From the NCBI GenBank assembly GCA_963978545.1, contig OZ021725.1, forward strand, positions 3,822,185 to 3,886,184: a stretch of DNA of 64,000 nucleotides, given 5' to 3'. Shown piece after piece: positions 33,371 through 43,311 of this stretch (positions within the stretch are counted from its first letter, which is position 1; each line of letters starts with the position of its first letter). This DNA is from Linyphia triangularis. Lineage: Eukaryota; Arthropoda; Arachnida; Araneae; Linyphiidae. A model generated the notes under the pieces. The model was not told the DNA's origin and ran no database searches. It worked only from the letters and a program-made list of their open reading frames with translations. The translations under genes were made by a program, and so were the position numbers.

Positions 33371-33865
33371 CAAAGTTTTCGCTGATTCTGGTCTAGTATT
33401 CTGTTTGTGTAGTTCATATGTTATTCCAGAATTTGTTTTAACATGGGAATATGTAGGATGGAAATTCAAGATGATTATGCTATTGGTATTTACTTGCAAT
33501 AGCAGTTTAGTTGTGCTATTGAGATAAAAACACAATGGAGATTTAATTTACGTCTTAAATACTTAAATTGGTTTTGTAAAAAATTATATTTATAAATTAA
33601 AAATATACATTTATTTTTGATCATCTAAGCCTAACATAATTTTAATAGTAAACTTGTTTGAGTACTAGGCAAGTGAATATGAACAAAGAAATACAAATTA
33701 AATTTTAAAAATAATTTAATATTAAAGAAATAATTCTAACTGAATATTATTTATCTTTTCAGAGGCAATGGTAGCCCAAAACTTTTTCGTAACAGAATCT
33801 AAGTTGAATTGCTAAATGTAATGACAGTCAATAGTGAGAGGTTTCAAATCTCATTTTATTATCAA
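33371..33865. other. AT-rich non-coding stretch
   Basis: No feature is recognised. Confidence 0.5.
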
Positions 33866-34044
33866 CTAGCTGAATACCCGTAACTTTTAACATATACAAA
33901 TACAAATACACATTTTAAGACCAACGACAGGCTCAAGGCCCAACAGGGTTGGTCGAGTAAATATATATATACACGTATATAGAAATAGAAAATAATTTGC
34001 ATACGATAGTTACACGTCATACATACAATATAGCTTAGTTGCAG

Positions 34045-34350
34045 GATCATGCACACAATATACAGTCGTTACAGGATTATACAATACAATATACATAATA
34101 CAATACAATATACACAATACAATACAATGCAATATACAAAGTTGACACAACGTTTGACAATAATACTGGAAAAATGCAATATATAATGCAAGCAATATAT
34201 ACAAGCTGACACAATATACAATAGTTACAGGATTACACAATACAATATACATAATACCATAAAATATACATAATACAATGCAATATACATAATACAATAC
34301 AATACACAAAGTTGACACAGCGTTTAACAATCATACTGGAAAAATGCAAT
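34045..34350 (-). repeat. Duplicated AT/ACA-rich segment in LINE 3' UTR
   Basis: Two related blocks share GTTACAGGATTA.ACAATAC at the start and AATACTGGAAAAATGCAATA near the end, with ATACAATACAATATAC-type short repeats between. The frame 34010-34330 minus (leucine/tyrosine/cysteine-rich) is a product of this repeat, not a gene. Confidence 0.75.
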
Positions 34351-34488
34351 ACATAATGCCAGCTGACAAATTTTATAAAAAACCAACAGTACGCAAACAT
34401 AAGTAACCAAATATGGTAACAAAATAACCTAAATTAAATATATACAAAGTACAAAATATAAGTTACTTACCTAGCCAGTTTAATCCAA

Positions 34489-35877
34489 TTATTGACTATT
34501 GATGATCCCCCAGTGCATATCTAACTGTTTCTTAAAACTCCTTACGCTCTCTGAATTTACAACATTTGCTGGCAAATCATTCCAATCATTGATAATCCTA
34601 TTGTAAAAATAGTGTTTTCGCCCTTCCCTATTAAATTGAGATTTGAACAATTTGCACCCATTTCCTCGCGTCCTATTGTCAGTGACAAATTCTAAACCCC
34701 TAATTTCACCATGTGCAATAAATTTAAATAACTGGATCAAATCCCCTCTTGCCCTTCTTTCCTGCAGTGTATACATGTTTAATTTTTTCAATTTATCCTC
34801 ATATGCCATGCCCGAAGTACCCTGAATTATTTTTGTTGCTCTGTGTTGAATTTTTTCTAGTAAATCAATGTCCTTTTTTAAATAAAGTGACCAAAACTGT
34901 ACTGCATACTCAAGATGCGGCCTAACTAAACATCTATACAATGGTAGTATGATATCACTAGATCTAGATAAAATACTTTTTCTTATATAACCTAACATCC
35001 TGTTTGCCTTGTCACTAGCCGCCCTACATTGTTGTCCCATCTTAAAATCTTTACTAATCAACACCCCCAGATCACTGACAACGTTAGCACCATTTATTAT
35101 AATGCCTTGTAATTTGTAAGACGCATTTTGATTTTGGTTCCCCATGTGTAAAACCTGACATTTGCTAATATTAAATGACATTCCCCATTTAAGAGCCCAA
35201 TCAGAAATCCTATCTAAATCTAATTGAAATTGTACTATCTGCTCCATTGAATTAGAAAGTTCCATGCTTTTTAAATCGTCTGCAAAAAAACTGACTTTAC
35301 CTAAGAGACCTTCGCTTATATCATCGATAAATATTATAAACAGAAGTGGAGCCAAAACTGACCCCTGTGGAACCCCACTTTTAACTTCTCCCCACTGAGA
35401 GTATTTACCTTTGATTTGCACTCTTTGCTTTCTTCCAATTAACCAATTTCCAATCCGACTTAAAACAGTGTCATGAATTCCAATTCTTTTTAATTTATGT
35501 AATAAGGCTTCATGCGGGACTTTATCGAATGCCTTCTGGAAATCAATATAGACTATATCGACCGAATTCCTTCCATCCAATTCCGTAGTAACCTCGTCGT
35601 AAAAATGTAAAAGATTAGCCGCACAAGATTTTCCCTTTCTAAATCCATACTGTTTACTTGAAAGTAAGTCACTAGTCTCCAAAAATTTCATCATGTAATT
35701 TTTTAGAATTGTTTCAAACATTTTACGGATAACAGATGTCAAACTGACTGGTCTATAATTTCCTGCATCACTTTTCAATCCCTTTTTAAACAGTGGAGTA
35801 ATGTTAGCTAACTTCCAATTTAATGGTACTGTACCCGAACTATAAGAACATCGATGCAATACTTGAGTTAGCTGTGA
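34489..35877 (-). CDS. Reverse transcriptase of a CR1/jockey-like LINE, 5'-truncated
   Basis: RNA-dependent DNA polymerase of a non-LTR retrotransposon, which would copy element RNA at a nicked target. The frame is open for 462 codons from the truncation point to TAA at 34489, with no internal stop. There is no true start: reading begins mid-domain (ASQLTQVLHRC). With residue 1 at the TTG codon at 35859, the RT fingers are at about 13-45 (LANITPLFKKG, NYRPVSL), motif A YIDFQKAFD at 104-112, GVPQGSVLAPLLF at 162-174, and the active site FADD at 192-195. The C-terminal region has the LEYAVQFW and RATKIIQG blocks typical of this group. FADD with following LK (usually DT) and all catalytic aspartates are kept, so loss of function comes from missing the endonuclease and N terminus. 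The clade is inferred from motif style; CR1, L2 or Rex-like cannot be separated by eye. Confidence 0.88.
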   Translation of the reverse strand, partial: SQLTQVLHRCSYSSGTVPLNWKLANITPLFKKGLKSDAGNYRPVSLTSVIRKMFETILKNYMMKFLETSDLLSSKQYGFRKGKSCAANLLHFYDEVTTELDGRNSVDIVYIDFQKAFDKVPHEALLHKLKRIGIHDTVLSRIGNWLIGRKQRVQIKGKYSQWGEVKSGVPQGSVLAPLLFIIFIDDISEGLLGKVSFFADDLKSMELSNSMEQIVQFQLDLDRISDWALKWGMSFNISKCQVLHMGNQNQNASYKLQGIIINGANVVSDLGVLISKDFKMGQQCRAASDKANRMLGYIRKSILSRSSDIILPLYRCLVRPHLEYAVQFWSLYLKKDIDLLEKIQHRATKIIQGTSGMAYEDKLKKLNMYTLQERRARGDLIQLFKFIAHGEIRGLEFVTDNRTRGNGCKLFKSQFNREGRKHYFYNRIINDWNDLPANVVNSESVRSFKKQLDMHWGIINSQ

Positions 35878-36229
35878 GGCCCCGCGTTGCGAAAATCCGT
35901 CATTGGTGTATAGGTACCAATTTTCGGCACCTCCCTCTCAGAAAGGTTAATCACAAAGTAAAATCAATCTCGCTTCGTTCGCTGAAAAGATCATTGACAC
36001 ATAAACACAGGCTTACTTCAGTCATTAAAAGACTTATTGCTATGCAAGCATAGACTCGTTTCGATCGCTGAAAGGTTCATTGCTGCGTAAGCATAAGCTC
36101 GCTTCACTCACTGAAATCTAATTGCTACGTATAGCCTTAATATTAGAAGCCTCACCTTCATCGAGAAAAAAAAATCCCCGTTAATACGATAATACACCCC
36201 TTTAAGATTATTTAACATGTGTTTGTGGA

Positions 36230-36680
36230 AAGCAAAATTAGAAGGCCAAAACTACTTATGTTGAAACTTTCAGAGCTCTAGGCCTATTAGAAGTAGCTTT
36301 TCGTGAAATATTTGTTAATTAATTAAAAAACAAATACAATTGTCAAATTCTGTTTTTCTTAAGTCCAATCAGAAGGCAACAACTACTTATGTTAAAAATT
36401 TCAGATCTGCAGCCCTATTCGTTATCGTTTTGTATAATATATATTAATTAATTAAAAAAAGAACTAAATAAAAATTTAAAATTCTGTTTTTTAAAAATCC
36501 AATTAAAAGGCCAAAACTACTTACGTAGAAAATTTCAGACCTGTATCTCTGTTTGAAGTCACTTTGTAAAAAAATAAAAAAAATAATAATAATAATAATT
36601 AAAAAATAATTTTAACATTCTGTTTAACATGTATACAATTAGAAGGCCAAAACTTCTTGTGTTGAAAATTTCAGAGCTCT
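36230..36680 (-). repeat. Degenerate 125-bp repeats in Helitron 5' region
   Basis: Four copies of a block with AGAAGGCCAAAACTACTTA and TGAAAATTTCAGAGCTCTA occur near 36240, 36370, 36505 and 36640. A fifth, inverted, copy lies in the Helitron fragment at 48560. The spacing is about 130 bp. Confidence 0.8.
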
Positions 36681-37019
36681 ATTCCAATTTTATGTAGGTT
36701 TTTAAAGATCCACAGAGCCATATACACACACACAGCTTGTTTTATTATTATAGATTATTTTCCCTTGTGTCTTTTTACCTTGAAATCTATTTGAATATTT
36801 CTGAAAACAGTACACTTAGCTACTTTGCTTAAAAAATCTTTCACAAGTAAAAAAAAAAATAACAATTGACTTAGGATCGATGTATAGTTTATGTACTGTT
36901 TTCCCTGGACCTTCAGTCTAGCCCATTTCAGAGATTTTTTAAAAATTTTATTTGAATTTTTTAAAACATAGATACATAAATACACAAGTGAACAACATCA
37001 CCATACATCACTTTTTAAA

Positions 37020-37800
37020 CAAGCAGGCGGAGCAGGCGCATGCCCACGCAATGCTTTTCCTGCGCATGCCCAAACACTAAGTGGGGACGGACACCAGACC
37101 ACACTTTTGACCAATTGGAAGCAATACCCTTGGGCTTAAGGCCCACGGTAACACAAGATCACAACATTGCATTTAAGAAACAAATAAAACTTCTTCTAAT
37201 TAGTATCCAGTACCACAATCCCATCCGCTACATCTTCATCAGAAATCATCTCGAATCCAAACTTCTCTGCACCCAATAATTAGCGCATCACCCAGCCAAA
37301 ACACTCCAAGCCCGGAACGCACAAGACAAGTACGCGAACCGCCGCAGTTATTTTCAGGTACCTTCAGATCTATCCTCAACCAGCACGCGCTAATGAGTCT
37401 CCTCACACCATCCTCAAAAGAGTATCATCATTCCCCTCAACTGAAGATGTCCGCACAGACATCAGAGGGCCCATTAAAATCCCCAACTGTGTCAACTCCA
37501 TTCACCACTTTTGCCTGTCATCAACTCTCAAGGACTGTCATCAACTGATGAGGACACTGCCGTTCCGCTGTAATGGTATTCCTGATGCACAAACCTCAAC
37601 GACACACACATCTTTTCATACGTGCAGGATGACGAGTGTGAAATTCATTAATGAAGCAGGCCAATTTGGTGAGCTGTGTTGTTGGAAGTTTGTCAGGATG
37701 TTTAATGAGCTTGAATTATTAGGGTCGCACTTGTTTTGCGGAGAGGGCTCTTCGTTCGTTGCAACACGTGGAATAATGATTTTCTAGAAGTTTGGTGGGG
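37020..37800. other. Large GC-richer single-copy island
   Basis: This is the longest stretch of balanced composition in the window. It has GCGCATGCCCA twice (37036 and 37062), similar to an NRF-1-type half palindrome, a CACGTG at 37765, and TTCATTAATGAA near 37645. It ends at a poly-G run (37797). No ORF beyond 79 codons and no known domain. It could be a promoter, enhancer or non-coding exon; this is inference only. Confidence 0.4.
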
Positions 37801-38429
37801 GGGGGGGGGATTTTGATAAAGTGCTTCGACGTCTAAAGGACTGTTGCTGCTGATATAATGGCTTTGATAGTTGTCTTTGGTAGAGACTGTTGATCTGAAA
37901 TTGTGGTATTACGTTAGATAGATTTTTGGAAGATAGGAAGGAAATAACGAATCACCGTTGGAGCACACTTTATTTTCTCCAAATTTAAGATAAAACTAGA
38001 CTGGGGTGCAATGGGTCAGAAAAAAAAAACTGTTTCAAAATGTCTGAGATTGTGTTTACTTGTCGGTTAAATAAAATTATGCATTTGATTTTGACTTTTA
38101 TGTTATACTAAATAATTACTTTATGCAGTTTTCAAGTTTTAATTAGAATTACATTTGGAAATCTTATATTTTTAATGAAATACGGTTTTTAAGGTATCTC
38201 GAATTTTAGACTTGGACAAATTTTTGATTTTGAAATTGCCTTATCTCTCAAAAGTATATGAAAGGATGGAATAAGACAACTTTCACTTTTTTAAATTTTT
38301 TTTTGTCAAAACATTAGATTTTGATATTCAAGACATTTTTTCTTATTTAAAAAAAGTATGACCCTTCAAAAGTTCAGTTTTAGGACAATAAACATAGAAT
38401 AAAAATAACTTCCCATTCATAACACCCTA
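37801..38429. other. AT-rich non-coding stretch
   Basis: No gene or repeat is recognised. Confidence 0.5.
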
Positions 38430-38735
38430 GCAGCACAAATACTCTGATCAATATCGCTCAACACTAGCCAATCCCGATGTGGATAGTTGCAGAATGACCG
38501 TTGTTACGAATCTTGACCAATCTCACCTACTGCTGGATAAAATATACTGGAAGTTTTGAAATATTGATGTAGAGTTTTAAAATTTAAATATATTTTTGTA
38601 CGAAAAGTCAAAGGGGGAGAAGGGGGGGGGGGATATTTTCTGATGGTTTTGACATGTTTATTTAAAAAATAATAATAATAATCGCGTATTTTGTAGCGAT
38701 GCTCGAGTTTCGGTATAAATTGACAATCTTCTCAG
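38430..38735 (-). repeat. Family Q repeat, inverted copy
   Basis: It is the reverse complement counterpart of 16340-16730. It carries a single version of the 49-bp unit that is triplicated there. A poly-G run at 38621-38632 and (AAT)n near 38670 are private to this copy. Confidence 0.65.
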
Positions 38736-38768
38736 AACACCAGTTTCTGACACTGGCCTGTCCAAGCT

Positions 38769-38881
38769 GATGGTTGTGTGGTTTATCATTCTAACTTCGT
38801 AAGATAAAGGTGCGGGTTCAAATACCGGGTTAGGCAATAATGTTTTGTTTCAGAATTCACGTTAAGCTGCAGATTCCGACC
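38769..38881 (+). mobile_element. SINE-B, diverged copy
   Basis: A plus-strand tRNA-like head (TGGTTGTGTGGTTTATCATT) is followed by a B box (GGGTTCAAATACC), then TTAGGCA and a body ending near TTCACGTTAAGCTGCAGATT. It is more diverged than the 31865 copy; the anticodon arm no longer pairs. Confidence 0.55.
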
Positions 38882-38889
38882 TTTTTAGC

Positions 38890-39689
38890 CGTTATTGTGC
38901 ACAAGTATAGGTCATTGAGCGCACAAACCAACCGACATTGGACGATACGGCTGTGCTACCTGGTGAATTTCAAATTTCTCGCATTCTCTTTGAAATTTCC
39001 AATTTTTTAAATTTCCGACCTAAAACTTGTCAATTCATACTACACACATACTACAAACAAATATGCATTAGATATGAGTGATGAATAGTTAGATTCTCGT
39101 ATTTAGCATTTCATCAAACAATTGTGAGAGTAAAGCAGAACTCCTTTACAGGGGGGGTATACCACAACACACGGAGAAATGCGTCAAAGAAATACCTTTT
39201 TAACTAAAAATTCTTTTACATTGACCGCCAGAAGGATTTATAATTGACTATGGAGAAATGGAAATGAATTGGGAAATACTCTTAACAATGCAATAATATA
39301 AAATGTTGGCAACACCAACATCAACATGCATGGACACGTGACAATTTTACAGGGGATTTGACTTGCGTTGCATCAAGTGTAATCAATTACCTGGTAGAAG
39401 ATCTTAGCATGGTGAACTTCGAACCAGTTGAATGTCGCTGAACTTTATTTATTATGAGAGGCATGATTAGAATGGATGAGAAAAATGTCAATAGGTATTT
39501 ACGCTTGTTCGTATGCCAGCCCAATAAAAAAAGACTTGTCTAGTGCATCAGTGGGTGGGGTGTATAACAGTTCAATTGATCTCTCACTCACTACCTCATT
39601 CTGTAACATTGTAAGTGAAATTTTGATGCATAACTCATTATGGAGTGTATGTAGTCCATTCAATTGAACGTCGCGTGGCGTAGTAACGC
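38890..39689. other. Non-coding stretch
   Basis: Mixed composition with no recognisable gene or repeat. Confidence 0.4.
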
Positions 39690-39855
39690 TGTGAGTGAAA
39701 TAATTGTAACCGATTATTTTTGAAACTCTTTAATGCTGCCAAAATTGTTTGTTCATGTTGGAAAAAAATGTGTAGTGCATTTTGATGTAAAGGATGTTTT
39801 CATTATTTAAAATTAGATGCAAACACCACACACACGTTGACAACAACATCAACAC
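39690..39855 (+). repeat. Family P repeat, degraded fragment
   Basis: Blocks GCTGCCAAAATTGTTTGTTC and ATTATTTAAAATTAGATGCA then AACACCAC match the 3' half of the family P body (compare 21240-21430). The rest is lost. Confidence 0.5.
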
Positions 39856-40053
39856 TATGTTAATGATTAGGAAGGAAATCGATTTGATTGATTGTAACTC
39901 TTAAATTTATCATAGCACCGATTCTGTTGTCTATGACGATCCAAATGATACCTTTAATTTCTCTGTCAAATTCAAGCGCATTATTTTTCAATAGGATCTA
40001 CATAAAAACAATTTTTTTTGTCAATTTTATTTTTTTTTTATTTTTAACATTTC

Positions 40054-40058
<5 letters not shown>

Positions 40059-40089
<31 letters not shown>
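40059..40089. repeat. (AT)n microsatellite
   Basis: About 15 uninterrupted TA units. Confidence 0.95.
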
Positions 40090-40093
<4 letters not shown>

Positions 40094-40114
40094 AATAATT
40101 TTCACATGCTTATT

Positions 40115-40226
40115 ATTGAGGGGAGTTGGTACCCAAAAAGCTATAAATAATCGATTTTGAGTCTATTATTGTTTATCAAAATTTAAATTCTCCTTTTTAA
40201 AAGGATATCTCATTTGTTATATTACC
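40115..40226 (+). mobile_element. TTAA-target MITE family 4, left-arm fragment
   Basis: GGGGAGTTGGTACCCAAAAA and the following TTTATCAAAATTTAAATTCT, ATCTCATTTG and TTACCTC blocks match the left arm of the MITE at 60778-61521. The rest of the element is absent. Confidence 0.7.
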
Positions 40227-40242
40227 TCAACTAGAAGAATTA

Positions 40243-40280
40243 ACCCTATATATATATATATATGGGTAATTGAAAGTAAA
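40243..40280 (-). mobile_element. Family H 5' end fragment
   Basis: On the minus strand this reads TTTACTTTCAATTACCCATA, running into (AT)n. It matches the conserved left end of family H. Confidence 0.6.
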
Positions 40281-40324
40281 AATTGTCAAAATTGAAAAGT
40301 TTGTTTCCTTCCTATTACCATAAA

Positions 40325-40740
40325 ATAAAACTTTTGAGGATAGATGGGTCCACAAATTAAAAGAACTGTCTTTAACAACAAAACCTAGTTTATTGTCGAA
40401 AATTATTAAAAAAAAAAAAAAAAAATAGAAATTTCGAAGAGATTATGGAATTTAAAAAAATTGCCTCACAATAGATAAATGTTTTACGCTATATTAATGA
40501 TTCTACTAGAATACTTTTGAGGGATAAGACATTTTCAGATTAAAATACTCTTCTTAAAAACAAACTCTATTATCTTGACGAAAATTTTATATAAAAAAAA
40601 AAAAAAAAATGTAAATTTCGTAATAAATTTGAGATATTTAAAAATAGTATAATTTCAAGAAATTTTCATTCCCTAATGAAGGTTCTAAAAGCAAACTTTT
40701 CAGGGGATAGCCATTATCAGATTCGAAAATTTGTTTAAAT
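40325..40740 (+). repeat. Degenerate 183-bp tandem repeat, about 2.3 copies
   Basis: Starts near 40330 (TTTTGAGGATAGATGGG), 40513 (TTTTGAGGGATAAGACAT) and 40697 (TTTCAGGGGATAGCCATT). Each unit has a poly-A tract at the same relative place (about 40410 and 40593). Divergence is high. Confidence 0.6.
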
Positions 40741-40978
40741 TCACAAATACCATACACCCTAACAATTTGTGCAAAAGATGTATATACCTGAAAGTAATGA
40801 AGAGCCAATGAAAATACAATTTTCTATAGTAATTGCGATATTTCCTACTGTTTGTAAATTAAAAATTTATCATTTTATTTCCATATCAACACATTCTTAT
40901 TGAGTAGTTTGAACTCGGTGATAGTACCGGGAGATACTCAGGAGATGAGTTGACACTCGGCGGTTGCTGGGTCAAAAT

Positions 40979-41915
40979 TGACAGCTTTACTCTACTAAGT
41001 ACAGCTTTACTATAGTTTAATCTACAAAGTACAGCTTTTCTATACTTTACTCTACAAAATACAGCTTTTGTATACTTTACTCTACTGCTTTACTCTAAAA
41101 AGTACAGCTTTTCTATACTTTACTCTACAAAATACAGCTTTTGTATACTTTACTCTACTGCTTTACTCTAAAAAGTACAGCTTTACTTTACAAAGTACAG
41201 CTTTACTTTACAAAGTACAGCTTTAGTATACTTTACTCTACAACTTTACTATACTTTACTCTACAGCTTTACTCTACAAAGTACAGCTTTACTTTACAAA
41301 GTACAGCTTTAGTATACTTTACTCTACAACTTTACTATACTTTACTCTAAAACTTTACTATACTTTACTCTACAGCTTTACTCTACAAAGTACAGCTTTA
41401 CTTTACAAAGTACAGCTTTATTTTACAAAGTACAGCTTTAGTATAATTTACTCTACAACTTTACTATACTTTACTCTACAGCTTTACTATACAAAGTACA
41501 GCTTTACTTTACAAAGTACAGCTTTACTCTACAAAGTACAGATTTACACTACAAAGTACAGCTTTACTATACTTTACTCTACAGCTTTACTCTACAAAGT
41601 ACAGCTTTACTTTACAAAGTACAGCTTTACTCTACAAAGTACAGCTTTACTCTACAAAGTACAGCTTTACTCTACAAAGTACACCTTTACTCTACAAAGT
41701 ACAGCTTTACTTTACAAAGTACAGCTTTACTCTACAAAGTACAGCTTTACTCTACAAAGTACAGCTTTACTTTACAAAGTACAGCTTTACTTTACAAAGT
41801 ACAGCTTTACTTTACAAAGTACAGCTTTACTTTACAAAGTGCAGCTTTACTCTACAAAGTACAGATTTACTCTACAAAGTACAGCTTTACTATACTTCAC
41901 TCTATAGCTTTAAGC
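40979..41915 (+). repeat. 20-bp minisatellite ACAGCTTTACTCTACAAAGT
   Basis: More than forty imperfect units, with CTCTAC/CTTTAC alternation and inserted CTATACTTTACTCTAC segments in the first half. The second half (from about 41590) is more regular. The short tyrosine/leucine-rich frame at 41141-41350 is a repeat artefact. Confidence 0.95.
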
Positions 41916-43311
41916 TATTAACACCTTAAAAAAGTTAGGGCAGAATACCTTTTTTGGAATTTTACAGCTTTCATTCATAAAAAATTCTTAATTGGTGTGA
42001 ATATGATTTAATTTGCAGTCGTATTTAGATAAAATACTGAAACCAATCTTATTACAAAATAAATAAGGATATATACGTTTTAAAAGTTTCTTAATTATAC
42101 ACATGGATACCTTGATATTAAAAACAAATTTCCCTTCGAAATGCAATATCTCTCTGACTCTCTCTTTAAAACAACAATTTAAATCCTACAAATTTGATTT
42201 TTCCAGAGATAAATATTTGACATCAAACAGTTTTATCCGATAACGAGTTTTAAAAATTGCTAGAACTTCTTCCGAATCTGTGGTTAGATAAAACATATTT
42301 AATAACATAAATATACATAGTTTTAATCCTGATAGGTTATGAAACTACGTTTCGCGTGTCTCAGGAAATTGTGGTAAACTTAGAATATCTAAATCTTAAA
42401 AATTTCGCCGGAAGATAAACCTTATTTATTTTTCCACGAAAGCTAGAAAATATACTTTTCTAACCTCAGGGGAATGTTTGTTTAGTACTATTCTGGTGAC
42501 TTAATTGGATTTTGAATTCTTCATTATGGCGATGAAATACATTTATATAAAAATCTTTCCAGAAATATGAAACTAATATATTTTATGATGAGGTATAAGA
42601 GGAGTGATATGGAGGATACTACTCTTAGATATTGGAGACAAATTAGGTTAGGGATTTTTGGCAATCGATGCATAAATAGATAAAAAAAGCTTACTATAGG
42701 GTTTAATATCTTTCTTGAAGTGAAAAGATATGAACATATACACTCTTTCATTGTACATCATGCATATATTTTAAAATGAGCAGTCAACTTTAATTAAGCT
42801 AATTTGCAAATAAACATTTCTTAATATGCAAATAATTAATACACAAAATAAGCGTTAATGATTATGACCACCATTTGTAGTTTGTACCCTCACTTTTCAA
42901 ACTTTTTGATACCAAATCATCAGTATTGATTTTTTTTTTAATGCAACAGTGTCTGAGTTTTATTCTAGTCACTCTAGAGATATTTTTTATTTATCTTAAA
43001 AATATTTTTATCATACATAAAACATATACAAGTTTTTCCACTAAATACGTTTTATGTGTTTTTATCCAAAAATAGAAACATTTCTTAAAAATTACTCATT
43101 AATTTTCATAAAACTTTGCTTATATTATTAACAGAGAGTATTAAATATTTTAATCCATGCATGAAACAACAACAACTTTCCTAACACAATTAAGATGCAA
43201 AATCAGTTGACCACCCTTAAGATAAATAATTCTTTAAAAATGTAATTATATATAGTAATCTTATCAACGAAAAAAGTTGATGTAGTTTATTTAAAAGTTT
43301 CTTTTTACCTA
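41916..43311. other. AT-rich non-coding stretch
   Basis: No gene is recognised. The frame 42524-42751 minus is unremarkable. Confidence 0.45.

Larger units (their letters stand above)
33878..35877 (-). mobile_element. 5'-truncated non-LTR retrotransposon (LINE)
   Basis: A reverse transcriptase ORF is followed by about 600 bp of 3' UTR that ends in short TTGTATTTGTATA repeats rather than poly(A), as in CR1/L2/jockey-related LINEs. The 5' part (endonuclease and start of RT) is missing, which is usual for target-primed integration. The insertion lies in a Helitron 3' terminus. No target duplication could be fixed. The 3' UTR has a partial duplication of about 160 bp around 34045-34350. Confidence 0.8.
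33866..36754 (-). mobile_element. Non-autonomous Helitron split by a LINE
   Basis: Read on the minus strand, the 5' end at 36754 is TCTATAATAATAAAACAAGC preceded by A. The 3' end at 33866 is TACGGGTATTCAGCTAG followed by T. These are the A/TC and CTAG/T hallmarks of Helitrons. The 3' terminal sequence is interrupted by a LINE at about 33878-35877; its other half (CGCAACGCGGGG on the minus strand) continues from 35878. Internally, 35940-36140 holds three degenerate CTCGCTTCGTTCGCTGAAA-type repeats and 36230-36680 about four 125-bp repeats. No Rep or helicase is encoded. Confidence 0.75.

Noticed and set aside
34010..34330. Cysteine/tyrosine-rich 106-residue minus-strand frame, toxin-like in composition
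   Set aside because: It lies in the LINE 3' UTR duplication, has a repeated pattern from ATACAATAC units, and lacks a signal peptide or a cysteine framework.
42778..43225. TIR element with ends AGCAGTCAAC and GGTGGTCAAC
   Set aside because: The match covers only about ten bases, further arm similarity is weak, and no target duplication is seen.
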